DNA of 64,000 nucleotides from Paragorgia papillata (GCA_035771165.1 JAWNZC010000311.1:3002001-3066000), one strand, 5' to 3'; shown: positions 1-12,019, counted from the stretch's first letter. Numbers and translations: made by a program. The notes: generated by a model from the sequence alone, not told the origin.

Positions 1-780
1 GCGAGCCTTCGGCTCGCCTTGTAAATCAGATACAGATCGGCTGCTCATGCTGTATCTATTACTTAAACTATCATCTTAATGCTGTAGATACTTTCAAGTT
101 TCAACTGTTGTTATTATTGTTTATAGCCATCGATAGTGCTATGCCTATGGCTACGGCATGTCAATAGTCAAATGAGAAGTTTAAAATTGTTTCTAAAGAA
201 ATTACAGCATGCTGCTTAAATCTATTGTTCATTTGTGCTTAGTATATTTTTCGCTGTAAGCGAAATGTGTGAATATTTCTAACCCTTTGGGAAGCAAAAT
301 TCAAATGACAATGGAAAAATGCGAAGCATCAAGCATGTTGTAACTTGTAAGAAATTTCTTTATCCAAACTTACTTCATAACACTTATTTTGTGGGATTAG
401 AATACTTTCGCTTGTTTTTATTAAAACACGCCATTTTGCTGCTGTTGTTATTGTAATAACTAATAAGTAGTGCTTCCACTTCTTGAAATGAAAACTTTCT
501 TGTGCTTCCACTTTTCAAAATTATTGGGGGGGGGGGGGGCGATCGCCACACTTGGATTCTCCAGTAAAACACGCTAATAAAATCTTATGATGGTTTATTT
601 CAATTGCATTTTCAATTGAAATCGCTCCATTGAGATTGCCATATTAACAACTCGTTTATCGTGTTTCAAAATCCAAACACTCGAAAACATTAAAACCACT
701 CGGTATTCGACCTCCTGCTTTCATCATGTTTTCTCGTGTTTGGATCCCCTGAAGAAACACTCAAACTCGTTGTTGATATA
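1..780. other. Gene-free AT-rich stretch
   Basis: No supported gene. The opening bases pair with themselves around a gcgagccttcggctcgc hairpin, and a related 'cggctcg' palindrome recurs near 31.96 kb. A poly-G run lies at about 525-539. Short open frames near 329-572 are low-complexity and cross this run, so they are not called. Confidence 0.5.
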
Positions 781-798
781 CTACTACTCAAACTTATT

Positions 799-1005
799 AA
801 TAATTCATAAGATGAAAACAAAGGAAATCAGTACCGAGACGGTGAACTGGATACCCGGTCTTAATTAGCATAGAATCCCCATCTATCCAGTCACCTCGAA
901 ATTGGTTAAAAAACTCGGCCTACAGCCTCGTTTTTCAACCACTTCTCGGTGACTGGATATCGGATGAAACACTCTTCCTCGTGTTTGATCTATTACATCA
1001 CACAT
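799..1005 (+). repeat. Dispersed repeat, copy 1 of 2
   Basis: About 200 bp that recur in the same orientation at 12597-12842, starting 'ataattcataagatgaaaac' and containing 'accgagacggtgaactgg' near one end and 'cttctcggtgactgg' near the other, so each copy is itself a weak foldback. This copy lacks about 70 bp that are present in the second copy. It is probably a non-autonomous DNA element of a family also hinted at near 56.7 kb. Confidence 0.6.
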
Positions 1006-1201
1006 GCGAGATTATCGATTTTATTAGTGGCAGAAAAATCAATATACCACTCTATTCTATATAATAATTCGTTTTGTTTTGTATTTGTTTTTAAAAAATA
1101 AAGAAAGATTAATACTAACAGTAATTATATAAAAAATATGCAAACGCTACCACATAGGAGCACATATGACTATGAATTTGCAACCTTGACTCTCCATCTG
1201 A

Positions 1202-1275
1202 GCTTCAGTGACTCAATGGTTAGAGCGTCTAACTGATCATTAGAAGGTTGCAGGTTCGAACCCAGTTTGGGGCTA
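1202..1275 (+). repeat. tRNA-like sequence (tRNA pseudogene or SINE head)
   Basis: An A-box-like stretch (gactcaatggttagagc) and a B box (ggttcgaaccc) lie about 30 bp apart. Between them is a perfect 5-bp anticodon-type stem (tctaa/ttaga) with the 7-base loop ctgatca. The acceptor stem does not pair and the T stem has a mismatch, so this is unlikely to be a working tRNA. A tRNA-derived SINE head or decayed tRNA fits better. Confidence 0.4.
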
Positions 1276-1279
1276 AGAA

Positions 1280-2990
1280 TTTTTTTCTGAGTAATTGCGT
1301 TTGACGAACGTCCACCAAACGTTTGTTACATTACACCAAGCTTGCAAACGTACCACATGCATGCACTACATGTATACATATAACTTATCATATAAAATCT
1401 ATTGTTCTTATGCATAGTTGTCGGTGTTTATATTATTTGCGTACGTCATAAGGCATCGGGGACCGACTTCCGATGCGAATACCAATACCGATCTTCTACA
1501 TTTCCGATTCGTTGTCATATTAGAAATCCGATAAGCTTGCTAATTCGAATGCGAATACTGAAACTGTGAAACATTGTGGGTAATATATAAACCTCGAAGA
1601 TGTCTTACTTCTGCAAGCATATACTGTATGATGATGACACTATAGACGAGGAAGAGCTTCTTCTCGCCCTAAAGCTAATAAAATTAGAGCGACCAGATCC
1701 CATATTCGGTCTGCATCACACCCATCAAAATGACTACTGAAATTCGGTCTACTTCGGAAGTGTTGACAACCGAAATCCTATACGCCGTCGTTAAGTGAAC
1801 TACTGCGCATGATCAGAGCCGTATTCAGAGTACTCGCATCGGAAGTCGAACTTAACCTCGCTATTGTCACCAAGAAGCCCACATTTCTCCAAAAACAAAC
1901 TAGCCATGACAAACTTTGAGGGTTCATAACTCGAGAACTATACACCAGGTTTTCTTGAAATTTTCAGTGAATGCGCCTACCATGCTCCTCTGTTCATTAA
2001 AACAATAACGCCAATACTTTACTTAGCTGAGTAGCGTTAAACTTATGTCAATAGACCAGTTGCACGATGAAGTGAGATGGCGTTGGGTGACTACAACTAC
2101 CAGAATGCTTTGCCAGTATTCCAGGGTTTCGGCTAAAAGGGAGGCTAGCTTTTCCAAATTATCTCTTCAAATTTTTTCCCAAATTTGTCGTCAAGTTTCA
2201 GCGAGTCTCAAGATTTTAGCAATCCTTTCGATACCCTAACTACAACATAAACCCTAACCATAATCAGAAATTTGGTTTACACCCTAGCCTTTTGGGAAAA
2301 CATATTTGACGACATATTAGGGGCTTTAAGATACTAGGAGGACGACGGCGGTTAAAAAGCAACATGTATTTTACAATTTGAAGAAGTCACGGTTAATTGA
2401 CTATTATATTTGATATTTAAAGCTACTTTAATGACTTTCAAAACGCCACAGTATTGCGAAAATGATTGCAGTGTTCATATAGAAGTCAGTCTCAAGCAAA
2501 TGTTTGGCCGTTGACGTCGTCCTGAAGACGTGAAAATATTCTAAGTGGCGTTGTATAAAAAACGAGGACGCGGTGTTGAGATTACTATAGGGACTAAAAA
2601 TTACTTCATTTTTGTTAAAGGACGTCCTCGTTGAGGTTGTTGTCGTAAATCCTAGGCGGCAATCAGACTGAGTGCCTGTGCCCAGTGCTCGGACACGGGC
2701 ACTAGTCATCATGAACATCGAACCCGAGCGAAAAACCGTGCACTACCTCGAGAGGTAGCCCTCCCCTCCAAGCGGCACCGTGCTCATGCGCAACAATCTG
2801 AACAGGGTTTTTACGGTGCCCAGCATTTTTAAAACAAACGGTGCAAACACATCGATGAAATATATTTTGACGCCAAGGAGCACCAACAAAAGCCACGAAA
2901 GGACTGGACGGTTCCCTTTGAGTCATCCCTTTTAGCCGAAACCCTAGAATACTCGCAAAGCATGGTGGGGTAAACAATTTTTACAGTGGT
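1280..2990. other. No gene supported
   Basis: AT-rich intergenic sequence. Short open frames at 2045-2239, 2428-2718 and 2702-2977 have no recognisable domain. A small palindrome (gtgcctgtgcc / acacgggcac) lies at about 2672-2702. Confidence 0.4.
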
Positions 2991-2995
2991 GGCGT

Positions 2996-3540
2996 TAAGG
3001 TGGCTCGATAGTCTAAATCAGGAGAAATTACGTTTTTTCCCCATAAAAAGTTTGGCTCATGAGCTTTTGGTTTATTGCATAGCTCTAGTGGTGATCTTGA
3101 TTACTGAAAACACTGCAAATTCCCAAAAACTTGTTTTAAGAAAAAAATACTTGTTTTAAGATTTTCGTGTCCCGTTTGCAAGATAATAATCTTACTGCGG
3201 TTTCTTGACAAGATATTTTGTCTTAAAACAAGATTAAATATCTTAAAACAAGAAATAAAATCTCAAAACAAGAAAAATTATCTTGACAAGAATTGGAGGT
3301 TTTGCAGTGAAGTGTTATACCCTTAGTGTTTACATAAGTGAAGAAATCGTGTTTGCAGTAAATCGAGAAAACCATAAAATCTGTCGCTTAATACAAACAC
3401 AATTTCTCCAGATACGCAAGCACTACAAGTAAAGATCTTTTCATTTATCAATGAACTAAAATGAAGCTTGAGACCTGTGCAAAACTTTTCATGCAAAGAA
3501 AACGTAATTTCTCATGATTTAGACTGTCGAGCCACCTTAA
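2996..3540. mobile_element. Foldback MITE, ~545 bp, TTAA-like ends
   Basis: The left end 'ttaaggtggctcgatagtc' and the right end 'gactgtcgagccaccttaa' are inverted copies and continue for about 40 bp (through aaattacgtttt / aaaacgtaattt). A second foldback is nested inside it at about 3110-3311 (cactgcaaattcc ... ttttgcagtg), with runs of 'cttaaaacaag'. No coding capacity. A solo end of the same family lies at about 10255-10300. The TTA/TTAA border suggests a Harbinger- or piggyBac-mobilised MITE. Confidence 0.7.
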
Positions 3541-3619
3541 AGCATTTTTTGTTTAAAAAATGGTGGGGTTGAACAATTTTTGTGATCCAAGATATTTTCT
3601 CTTCGGCCCCCCACGCCGG

Positions 3620-3770
3620 CTATAAATAATGACCGGTCCCTAATTCAACGTTCTTCTTGCGTCCTTTACATCTAGTCAATTATGTAAAAATAGAGATATT
3701 TAGTTGGATTGATCTGCCAATGTATTTTCTCACAGGTTACTGCAAGATCAATGTACAATGGTGGCAGAGT
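3620..3770 (+). repeat. Dispersed repeat shared with 31034-31137
   Basis: This stretch from 'taaataatgacc' through 'tttacatctag', 'gttggattgatctgcc' and 'tactgcaagatcaatgtac' is a diverged direct copy of 31034-31137. Its function is unknown. It looks like an old interspersed repeat fragment. Confidence 0.55.
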
Positions 3771-3880
3771 ACACGAAGAAAATGGAGTTATGTAAAGCGG
3801 AATTGATTAGCTTGGACAATGAAAAGGTTTGCAGCAAGAGGACAGCATGAAAATATTTAGGACAATTTGTGTTGGTGCGG

Positions 3881-3950
3881 CGTTGGTGACACATGCAGTG
3901 GTTAGCGAACGTATCACCGCTGCGACCCGGGTTCGATTAGGGAGAGGGGG
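3881..3950 (+). repeat. tRNA-derived SINE head
   Basis: The sequence shows an A-box-like 'gcagtggttagcgaacg' and, about 25 bp further on, a B box in 'gacccgggttcgatt'. This 'gcgacccgggttcgatt' signature is typical of invertebrate tRNA-derived SINEs. No tRNA cloverleaf closes, so it is not a functional tRNA. Confidence 0.5.
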
Positions 3951-4250
3951 TTGTAACACTCCACAACACACATGCTTAGCCTGCGTGGCCGACGTTCTGC
4001 CCGCGGGCGGAGAAATGAACATCTGCCCCAGTCCTATTTAAAGTTGCAACACCCACCAAAAGTATCGCTAAATTCCCATTTGGTTCATTCGAGTCTTAAA
4101 TTATGGTACTTGATAATTGTGCAAAGTATCATTTCGAAATTCCCAAAAACAAAATTGTATTTTTACGTGCGAAGTTTGTATTTTGGAACACCGCCATTAA
4201 ATTGGCCGTGTTTGAGAAGAATCCGTTGAGGAGAAATTATGACTTCATAG

Positions 4251-4409
4251 GGGGCTTTCCATTTACACGGTTAGACCGGTCAGTCCAATTAAATGGAACA
4301 CGATTCGTTTGAGGCCTGGGATGGTCTGACTGGAAAATTTGGTCCTAATCCAAAGCAAGTCCATTCTGGCCGGACTGACCGGTCTAACCTTGTCAATTGG
4401 AAAGCGCCC
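4251..4409. mobile_element. Foldback MITE with ATAG target duplication
   Basis: Nearly the whole element is an inverted repeat: 'gggggctttcc' with 'ggttagaccggtcagtcc' at the left, 'ggactgaccggtctaacc' with 'ggaaagcgccc' at the right. It is flanked on both sides by ATAG (4247-4250 and 4410-4413), a plausible 4-bp target duplication. Confidence 0.7.
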
Positions 4410-4504
4410 ATAGGCTCAACAAAAACAAAACGTTGTTGTCAACAAAAGGGTCATTGTTGTTATTGAGTTATGACGTCATAAGCTTCCACGACTCATTCTT
4501 CTCA

Positions 4505-4720
4505 GACCCCGTTTACACGATGCCGGTACAATTTGAAAACGGAACAAAATCGTGCCGTTATAGGCTTTGCGTTTACACGATACCGGCACAAAAATGACAT
4601 GAAAACGGCACAAAATGAAGACGGGTTCCTTGACGGCATGTAATGAAAACGCAACACTAACCGGTATCTTGTAAACGCCCGTGCCGTAACACTTTGATGA
4701 CCGTGCCGTAACAGTTTGAA
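4505..4720. mobile_element. MITE-like repeat block, 'gtttacacgatgccgg' family
   Basis: The motif 'gtttacacgat(g/a)ccgg' occurs twice (about 4510 and 4570), with inverted partners 'ccggtatcttgtaaacgc' near 4660. The 'gaccccgtttacac' border is the same as that of the palindromic MITE at 61240-61350, so a related family is likely. The ends are not exact. Confidence 0.4.
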
Positions 4721-6376
4721 GATGGTAATGACTATATATATATATTAGAAATTCATTTCGGTTCTTTTAGTTTTCACTGTTTAACAACAAGTACAGTCCA
4801 AAGATGGCAAGTATACAACACGAGATATCGTTAAGGCATTAAGATTACTATAAAAGGTACAATTTAAGACTTGGAACTGAATTCTTCGCAGATTTTATAG
4901 TCTGTTTTTCGGTTTGTATTTATATCGTGAAGTTTCTTCGTTGTCGGCACTGAGAATAACAACGAAATTTAAAGAAGAAATTCGCGTCTTAAACCTTAGT
5001 TATTGAGTACTTCTTGTGTCATTACATTCGTTCAAATTTTCTTAAAATAACTCTTTTTGTCTGTTTTCAATCTACGAAAGCTTATGAACTTTAGTGGCGG
5101 CCATCTTGGGTAGTGGTCACGTCATCATACAACTGGCACGCAAAATCCGGCCTCATGCCCCATCCAGTTTTATTGAGATCAGTGATAGGACCGTGCCAGG
5201 CGTTCATTTCGTCTCCCGTCTCAGACAGAACGCCTGCACGCAGGCTACACACAACACTTGAAAGTTGGTCGAAAAAATCGGTTCCAAATTGTCTATCAGA
5301 CTACCTTTTCAGTTCCGATTGTCCGGATATAATGGTGTTGGGAAAGTGTGGGGACGAGTTTAAAGGGAGATGGTAGGGCTTGATAAATCAGGGCTGTTTA
5401 TTGTGTTAAGGTATTGAGGTTAACGTTAGTGTTTAATTATAGGTTAGTTAAAAATTAGCGTTTTAGTCAGGGAGCATGTGTCATGAAATAAAGCCCCGTA
5501 GGAATTTTGTGATGAAAGCAAGCGACTAGTCTAGATGTGTTAAGGGGACCCTAAGGAACATGAAAAATGTTGTCGGCAATTTTGTGACTTGCACCGGCAG
5601 CCGCTATGGTGAGTTTAAAAAGTGACGTAATGGCCCAGCATGGAAACGAGGCCGAGCAATAAAATGCTGTAGTATAACCATCGTTAATGGCAACAAATTG
5701 TTACCAAAATTACTCATAATTTATACTGAAGTGTATCTGACACAACTAAGTAACGTTAAGAAATAAAGCTTGTCACGTGACCATGTGAAATGGAAACGAG
5801 GCCGAGCACTAAAATGCCTTATAACCATTGTTAATGGCAACAAATCGTTTCCATAATTACTCATAATTTATATTGAGGTGTATCTGACACAACTAAGTAA
5901 CGTTTCGGTAATAAAGCTAGTCACGTGACCATCACAGCATGAAAACGAAGCTGGTCCATAAAATGCCTTCTAGCTTATTTTCATTTGTGTAAAATCTATC
6001 CAAATCCACGTTATTAGCATGGGAACGAAGCTAAGGTACGACCTTTGTCGAACGATTGTCATGTTATTTACAGAAACTTAGGCAAAGACATTCTCATCAT
6101 CACTATCTTCCATCCCCTCCTCCCCCCTCCTCCCCCCATCCTCCTCCTCAGAAGAAGAAGAACAAGAAGAAGACTCGTCGTTGTCCTCATCATTGCTGCC
6201 GGCAACATTAGTACAAGCATCATCTCCATTATCGTTGCAGCTGCAGAGGTCCGTGCAATTAAGTCCAGGCTTACGACACTGTCATCTATTCATGGAACAT
6301 CCCTCCTTAACGCAGCCGATGGATGACTGCATCAGGTACTGGTTGTAGTCGTGTCGTCACCGGAAGCCATTCATTT

Positions 6377-7680
6377 TTAATAAAATAAGCACCAATATTC
6401 AATATTTATTCGGCATATGGTTGTCAAAAAAAGGACAAATACACTAGACAATTTTAAAATCAAATAATAGTGACGGCAGCTCTGGATTCGGTGCCTTGTC
6501 ATCGTCTGGTAACGTGCTCGCAATATGGCCTCTTTCAATGCAGCTTCCGTGAGAGGTAGTCTTTTCGAGGCTCTAGCATCAACATCATACAGCAACAGCT
6601 TCGTATCAGCCTCCTCTTGTTGCTTTCAAGGTATGTCATATCTTTTTGAGTTGCTTTACATTGGCTGTCCATGCCACTACTACACGCATTCTACTTCGAT
6701 GTTCACTATCCAAGGTCTTTCTGCAGTTTCTGGCGACATATTAGGTTAGTTCTACTCATGCACCTGTCGAACTCGAACTCTGTAGGAGCATGCACATCAC
6801 GTTCAGTGGTACCTCCTAGTATATAGTATATCCATCTTCTCAAGAATGTCCATTAATGTGCTCTTTGAGGAATAGTGAAGCGTAGTTTCATCTACAGCAA
6901 ACATCGACTTTGGCAGTATGGAGAACTCGTACTGCCCGACAGCTTCCTTTATGTCAATGGTCTCTGGGCGTGACTTGCAACCCATCATGTGTGCAAAGAG
7001 AGACCGATCTTCCTTAAGCTCGACCATGCATTGTCATTGGTTATCACTCGCAGAATCGTCCCTGTACTTGTGCTAGGAAATACCACTGAACAGGATGTGC
7101 ATGCTCCTACAGAGATAGCAGTTACGCAGATGAAGGTTTCCATTATCGACGCAATGGCAGAGGTACAGGTGCTTGAGATAAGGAGCGATATATTTTTAAC
7201 AGGCTAGTTAGTTGGATAGAACTAACCCAATATCTCGCAGAAAGACCTTGGAGAGTGGATATCGAAGTAGAATGCGTGTAGTAGTGGCATGGACAGCCAA
7301 AAATATGACATACCTCGAAAGCAACCAGGATGAGGCAGATACGAAGCTGTTGCTGCATGCTGTTGATGCTACAAGCCTCTGCAGCCACGGATATCAACAT
7401 CATATCACCAGACCCTGACGTCTTTGTGTTATCTCTCACGCGATTTCCAGAGCTGTGTGAGAACACATCCTTTGTGACAGGGAGAGGGCAGCGCCATTGC
7501 AAGATACTGCTTAGTCTTAACGTTCGCTCCCTTGGATCTGCTATAACTGCGCAGCGCTTCCTGGGTTTCATGCCTGGAGTAGAGCCGATAATACAGGACG
7601 TTTCGCAGGTAAAGGGAAGCTGGCGTGTTGGAAAGCGTTCCTGAAGGCTGATGAAGATATCGTCACCGCATACCAAAAAC
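6377..7680. pseudogene. Scrambled fragments of a repetitive metazoan ORF family
   Basis: Several broken reading frames belong to one family often seen in repetitive metazoan DNA. On the plus strand (about 7320-7640) they carry EADTKLLLHA-type, SPDPDVFVLSL, NTSFVTGRGQ and LGFMPG motifs. On the minus strand, 6377-6595 has LTEAALKEAILRARYQT and 6803-7027 has the KEAVGQYEFSILPKSMF motif. About 6630-6720 (minus) and 7235-7330 (plus) are inverted duplicates (the GCPCHYYTHST frame). No full ORF survives. The D-rich motif series resembles a PIN/FEN-like nuclease fold, but that is only a hypothesis. Confidence 0.5.
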
Positions 7681-7796
7681 CGTTACCGCAATTGAGAAGC
7701 TTGTCTAACAACTGTACCAGCCAAAGACGTGCATTTTTAAGGTGAAAGATTTTAGGTGGTTGCTGTTCCGACAGCAATGATGAGGACAACGACGAG

Positions 7797-7925
7797 TCTT
7801 ATGATGATGATGATAATAATTATGATGATGATAATAATAATAATGACGATGATAATGATGATGATGAGGAGGAGGAGGAGGAGGAGGAGGAGGTGGAGAG
7901 GGTGGAGGAGAAGAAGGAGATGGAA
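7797..7925 (+). repeat. (GAT)n / (GGA)n simple repeat
   Basis: Imperfect gatgat, aataat and ggaggagga runs. The long Asp-, Met- or Ile-rich open frames over it (7752-8031) are products of the repeat and are not genes. The matching CT-rich tract at 6100-6180 lies in the opposite arm of the foldback element. Confidence 0.8.
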
Positions 7926-8884
7926 GATAGTGATGATGAGAATGTCTTTGTCTAAGCTTTCTGTAAATAAGAACATGACAATCGTTCGACAAAGGTCGTA
8001 CCTTAGCTTTGTTCCCATGCTAATAGCGTGACCACCCGTATCACGGACGAGGCCTGGTAAATTACCACTCGCATATTTGTTTGATTTGGGTGAATTTGGA
8101 TAGATTTTACGTAAATTAAAATAAGATAAAGCATTTTATGGACCAGCCTCGTTTCCATGCTGTCATAGTCACGTGACTAGATTTCAATTACCTAAACATT
8201 ACTTAGTTGTGTCAGATGCACTTCCATATAAAGTATGAGTAATTTTGGAAACGATTTGTTGCCATTAACAATGGTTATAAGGCATTTAATTACTCGGCCT
8301 CGTTTCCATGCTGTGATGGTCACGTGACAAACTTTATTACTTAGTTGTGTCAGATAGACTTCAATATAAATTATGAGTAATTTTGGTAATGGTTTGTTGC
8401 CATTAACAATGGTTATAAGGTATTTTATTGCGCAGCCTCGTTTCCATGCTGGGCCATATACGTCACTTTTTAAACCCACCATAGCGGCCGTCGGTGCAAG
8501 TCACAAAATTGCCGACAACATTTTTCATGTTCCTTAGAGTCCCCTTAACACATCTAGACTAGTCGCTTGCTTTCATCACAAAATTCCCACGGGATTACAT
8601 ATGCTCCCTGACTATTTGTCACATCTGTAATATTAATTATTTATTGTTAAAATTGCTCTCAACTGAAATGCAGAAAATAGCGTTTCAGAAGCTTAGTAAA
8701 TCGGAAACTTTTTTCCGGGGGAGCATGCCCTCGCTCCTTTCAAGCGCCACTCTCAACCAGTCCAGACCACTTTTATTTTGGTAGCTAATAGACTGATCAA
8801 AATGGTGCATGGGTCTCAGAACGAAAAGCATCTCGTATTATCTGGGTACTCCGGTTTCTTCCTGCATGTGCATGTACCAACAGT

Positions 8885-9155
8885 TAACACTGGACCAATG
8901 ATGGATGGTCCTTAATGGACCTCTAGGCAGAAAAGTTTAGATACGACTGGTATAAGTTTATCCTGTATCAATAAAGTTAGTTTAGTTTAGATACGACTAA
9001 TAGGATTATCTAATATCCATAAAGTTAGTTTAGTTTACTCTGATTTCCTCCTGTAGTAACATTGGACCAATGATGGATGGTCTTTACTGGACCTCTAGGG
9101 AGGAACAGTTTAGATACGACTGATAGGGTTATCCAGTACCAATAAACTTAGTTAA
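8885..9155 (+). repeat. Tandem repeat of ~100-bp unit
   Basis: The unit 'ggaccaatgatggatggtc ... ggacctctagg ... gtttagatacgac ... caataaa(g/c)ttagtt' occurs at about 8890-8985 and 9063-9155, with a shortened copy between them at about 8986-9035. Confidence 0.6.
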
Positions 9156-9837
9156 GTAGAATTTTTTCTTTATTTTTCTAGGCTCATCCATTGATACGAG
9201 AAGCGAAAAACGTGTTAGATCTACCTGATCTACCAGAAAAGTTTTATAACGAAGAAGAGGTAAAAATCTACCGCTTACCATAAACACAAAAAAGGCGCAC
9301 AACTAGGGGGTAGGGGGTGCGAGTTTTTGACGCCTTTGAGTCTCGACGTTTGTAGACAATTCTAAGTCAACACTCTAACATTAGCACAATTAAAACCTGA
9401 AAGAAAACTGTTCCCACGATTAATACGTTATTTTGGCTAATTTAAACCTACAAATTATGAAAAGTTTTCTCAAACCGTATTAAAATGAAATGCAAAATGA
9501 AAGTCTATTAATTCTAGTTGGACCGAAATCACCGAAATATTTCTTAAAAATAGTGAGATGTATGGTTAAAACATGTGATTTAACACTTATATTTTGGTAA
9601 AAAGTGTCTTCAGAATGCAGGAAATGCCGTTTTAGAGACCCAAAGTTCAAAAAATTTGCAGGGCAGCATATGCATTAAGACCACCACTATAGGTACTGTA
9701 TGCATGCATACTGAACTAGAATGAAGCTCACATCTACACTATAAAACTTGGCTCTGTGGGGGATGACTGCCGCTGAGGCCGTCGAAACGTCAGTCACTAC
9801 CACCACCACTAACAGTCTTTCTCAAGACTACACTAAC

Positions 9838-10190
9838 CTAGACGAGCAACTTTTACAATACGGGCAACGTTGTACTAATACGGGCAACATTTTTCTTCAA
9901 CTTTCAACGCAACTTTGTTGCGTTGCAAGTTAAAAAGTGTTGTTGCACGTATTACCATGCACCCACCTTAAACATTGTCACGCTGCAAAATTTTGTTGTT
10001 GCAAGTTGAAAACATTTGTTGAAAAAAGTAGACGCCAGTTCGACTATCTGTAACATGCTGTTTCAACTTGCAACCACGAAATTTATTTGTTGCGTGACAA
10101 TGTTTGAGGTGGGTGGTAATACATGCAACGTTTTTCAACTTGCAACGCAACAATGTTGCAGTAACTTGTTGCTCGTATTACTTCACCTTT
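9838..10190. mobile_element. Palindromic MITE rich in 'caacttgcaac'
   Basis: The left half (gacgagcaac ... tacgggcaac ... aacgcaac ... gcacccacctt) mirrors the right half (aggtgggtgg ... atgcaacg ... gcaacgcaac ... ttgctcgtattac). No coding capacity. Confidence 0.6.
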
Positions 10191-10377
10191 AACACTCCTA
10201 GGTTCAAACCATTTACTTTAGCGAAGTGCAGACTATAAAAAATTTTTATGGAGGGAATGTAATTTCTCATAAATAAGACTCTCGAGCCACCTTAGTTCCC
10301 ATTCATAATTGGGCTTTAGAACTGTTCTTGAAGTGAAACGATGATAATTATCTTCGCCATTAAGTTATTTTTTTCCC

Positions 10378-10407
10378 TCTGTCTGTCTGTCTGTCTGTCT
10401 GTCTGTC
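10378..10407 (+). repeat. (CTGT)n microsatellite
   Basis: Seven tandem ctgt/gtct units. Pure simple repeat. Confidence 0.9.
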
Positions 10408-10711
10408 GCCAGGATATCTCACAAAATACTGCGCAGATTTTCATGAAAGTTTGTGGAAAGATCGATCGTAGACCACGGACCAACCCATTAAGATTTGCTT
10501 GAGAGTTTGGATGAAAATTTAATAAGAATCTAACCACGAGATTCTCCGTGTAGAAGAAATGCTTGACTGTGCCAATTATCCCCATTTTGTGCAAACATAA
10601 ATTGCATAATTTTGGTACAAGTGCAATCAAGCATTTTATTCATTCATACATGTGTAAGATGGCTCGTTTTCTATTTAAACATCTCTAATAATAACTCACT
10701 GGCGGAGGAAT

Positions 10712-10912
10712 ATGCAGTCTCTGAGTGCCCTCTTGTTCTTATTGTATTCTGATGTGATTTTAGGTGCCATTGCGGGAAAACAGCGCAGAAGAAATGCATC
10801 TTTGCCAAACATTAATGAAGTTACGAGAAAAGGCCAACTCTACTGGCTTGACAACATGGATGGACAAATTGGCAAACTTCACAGAAGACCTTGGGAAGAC
10901 AAAATAACATGA
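10712..10912 (+). CDS. Hypothetical 66-aa ORF with signal-peptide-like start
   Basis: The frame begins with an N terminus that looks like a signal sequence (MQSLSALLFLLYSDVILGAI), followed by a basic stretch KQRRR that could be a furin-type site, and ends without further features. No homologue or domain is recognised. There is no visible splice context, and the surrounding sequence is MITE-rich, so it may be a chance ORF. It is the only non-transposon frame in the first 17 kb that looks even slightly gene-like. Confidence 0.2.
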   Translation: MQSLSALLFLLYSDVILGAIAGKQRRRNASLPNINEVTRKGQLYWLDNMDGQIGKLHRRPWEDKIT

Positions 10913-11355
10913 ACGAAGAAACTTGAAAGACCTTGAAAACACTTGAATACGAGTTGTGGGAATAACGGATTATAAAGCAATTTACTTAGAGAGGATTTTG
11001 TAGGAATATAAAGATAGGAAGTTTAATTTTTGAGTTTAAAGTGCTTATGAAAGAAAAAAAGAATTCATAAAATGACAGATTAACAGCTTTTCGTTCCCTT
11101 CCTTCGTTCTTGAGATATTGAGATTTGTGTGGTATACAAATTTAACCTCTTTATAGGTCACATGTGCATAATGACTTATTGAAGAATGTTATATATATTT
11201 TATCAAACGACATCACTTGAAACTAATCTTGTACATGTGTGACCCTCACAACACTAAACATTCAAGTTTCAAGTTATTTCGTTTGATAATTGCAAATTTT
11301 TTCCCCCCACCAAATTATACATCATTATCGCACGTGTGACGTCAGTTAAGGGTTA

Positions 11356-11557
11356 AATAGACCGATTGCGAAACTCCCTGGAGGCGAAGCTTTTCGGTGG
11401 TTACCGTTTCTAGGGCCCGATACACGTTAGTTTATGGCCGTTATTATTGGTGTATTATAACACGTAACAACGGCCAATTAAGTAAAGTGCATCGGGCCCT
11501 AGCAACGATAACCACTGAAAAGCCGCGCTTCCAGGGAGTTTTGCAATCAGTCTATTT
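11356..11557. mobile_element. Foldback MITE, ~200 bp
   Basis: Left 'aatagaccgattgcgaaact ... ctagggcccgatacac' is inverted at the right as 'gtgcatcgggccctag ... agttttgcaatcagtctatt', with arms of about 70 bp. Confidence 0.7.
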
Positions 11558-11564
11558 CTAAAAG

Positions 11565-12019
11565 AGGTGCCTCGTGACGTCATTTACTCACACAGGCTAA
11601 ATAAGATTTACAAAATGAGTAATATATCTGAAACTAAATGGGAAAATATACACTCCAACGTTCACATTATGTTGTTTCCATGGATACTTTTGCAAACAGA
11701 CGCCTTCCATTTGTAAAACAAAAATGTTTATTTTTTCTCCACGAAACAACTTTTACTGCAATACATTGACATGAATGCTTGTAGACACACAGATATTGTA
11801 TTTTCGAATTATCATATTCTTTTGAAAAGAAACATAAAATTAATATTTTAAATTTTAGTAAAAAGGCTCGTGTTTCTAAACGGTTTCCGAGAGTGTACTT
11901 TTATGATATTAAACTATACTTGTGCAAAGTTTGAATTATTTCTACTTAGTGTCAGATATATTACTCATTTTGTAAATCTTATTTTTGCCTGTGCGAGTAA
12001 ATTACGTCACGAGGCACCT
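11565..12019. mobile_element. Foldback MITE, 455 bp
   Basis: Left 'aggtgcctcgtgacgtcatt' is matched by right 'aattacgtcacgaggcacct'. The arms continue about 70 bp through 'aatgagtaatatatctga'. No coding capacity. It lies 8 bp from the preceding MITE. Confidence 0.7.

Larger units (their letters stand above)
5464..8614. mobile_element. 3.15-kb foldback DNA element with ~0.8-kb inverted arms
   Basis: The left end 'tagtcagggagcat' and the right end 'atgctccctgacta' are exact inverted copies. Matching inverted sequence continues inward for roughly 800 bp per arm (to about 6250 and 7760), including the 'tggaaacgaggc' repeats and the 'gtcacgtgacca' motif. TTT lies on both outer sides and may be a 3-bp duplication. 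The inner part holds rearranged fragments of a repetitive ORF family and a GAT-type simple repeat. Its superfamily is undetermined. The long arms suggest a foldback/Galileo-like organisation, but there is no transposase evidence. Confidence 0.75.

Noticed and set aside
1202..1275. Functional tRNA-Ile(GAT)
   Set aside because: The anticodon stem is perfect, but the acceptor stem does not pair, the T stem has a mismatch, and GAT is not the usual eukaryotic isoleucine anticodon.
2428..2977. Two minus-strand ORFs of 91-96 codons
   Set aside because: No domain, no start or splice context, and sequence composition like the surrounding non-coding DNA.
7705..8031. Asp/Met/Ile/His-rich ORFs near 7.8 kb
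   Set aside because: They are translations of GAT/GGA simple repeats.
9755..9805. Hammerhead ribozyme at 'gactgccgctgaggccgtcgaaacgtcagtc' (in part)
   Set aside because: gactg/cagtc could form helix I and GAAACGTC is present, but the CTGANGA core is incomplete (ctgaggc) and helix II cannot form a loop.
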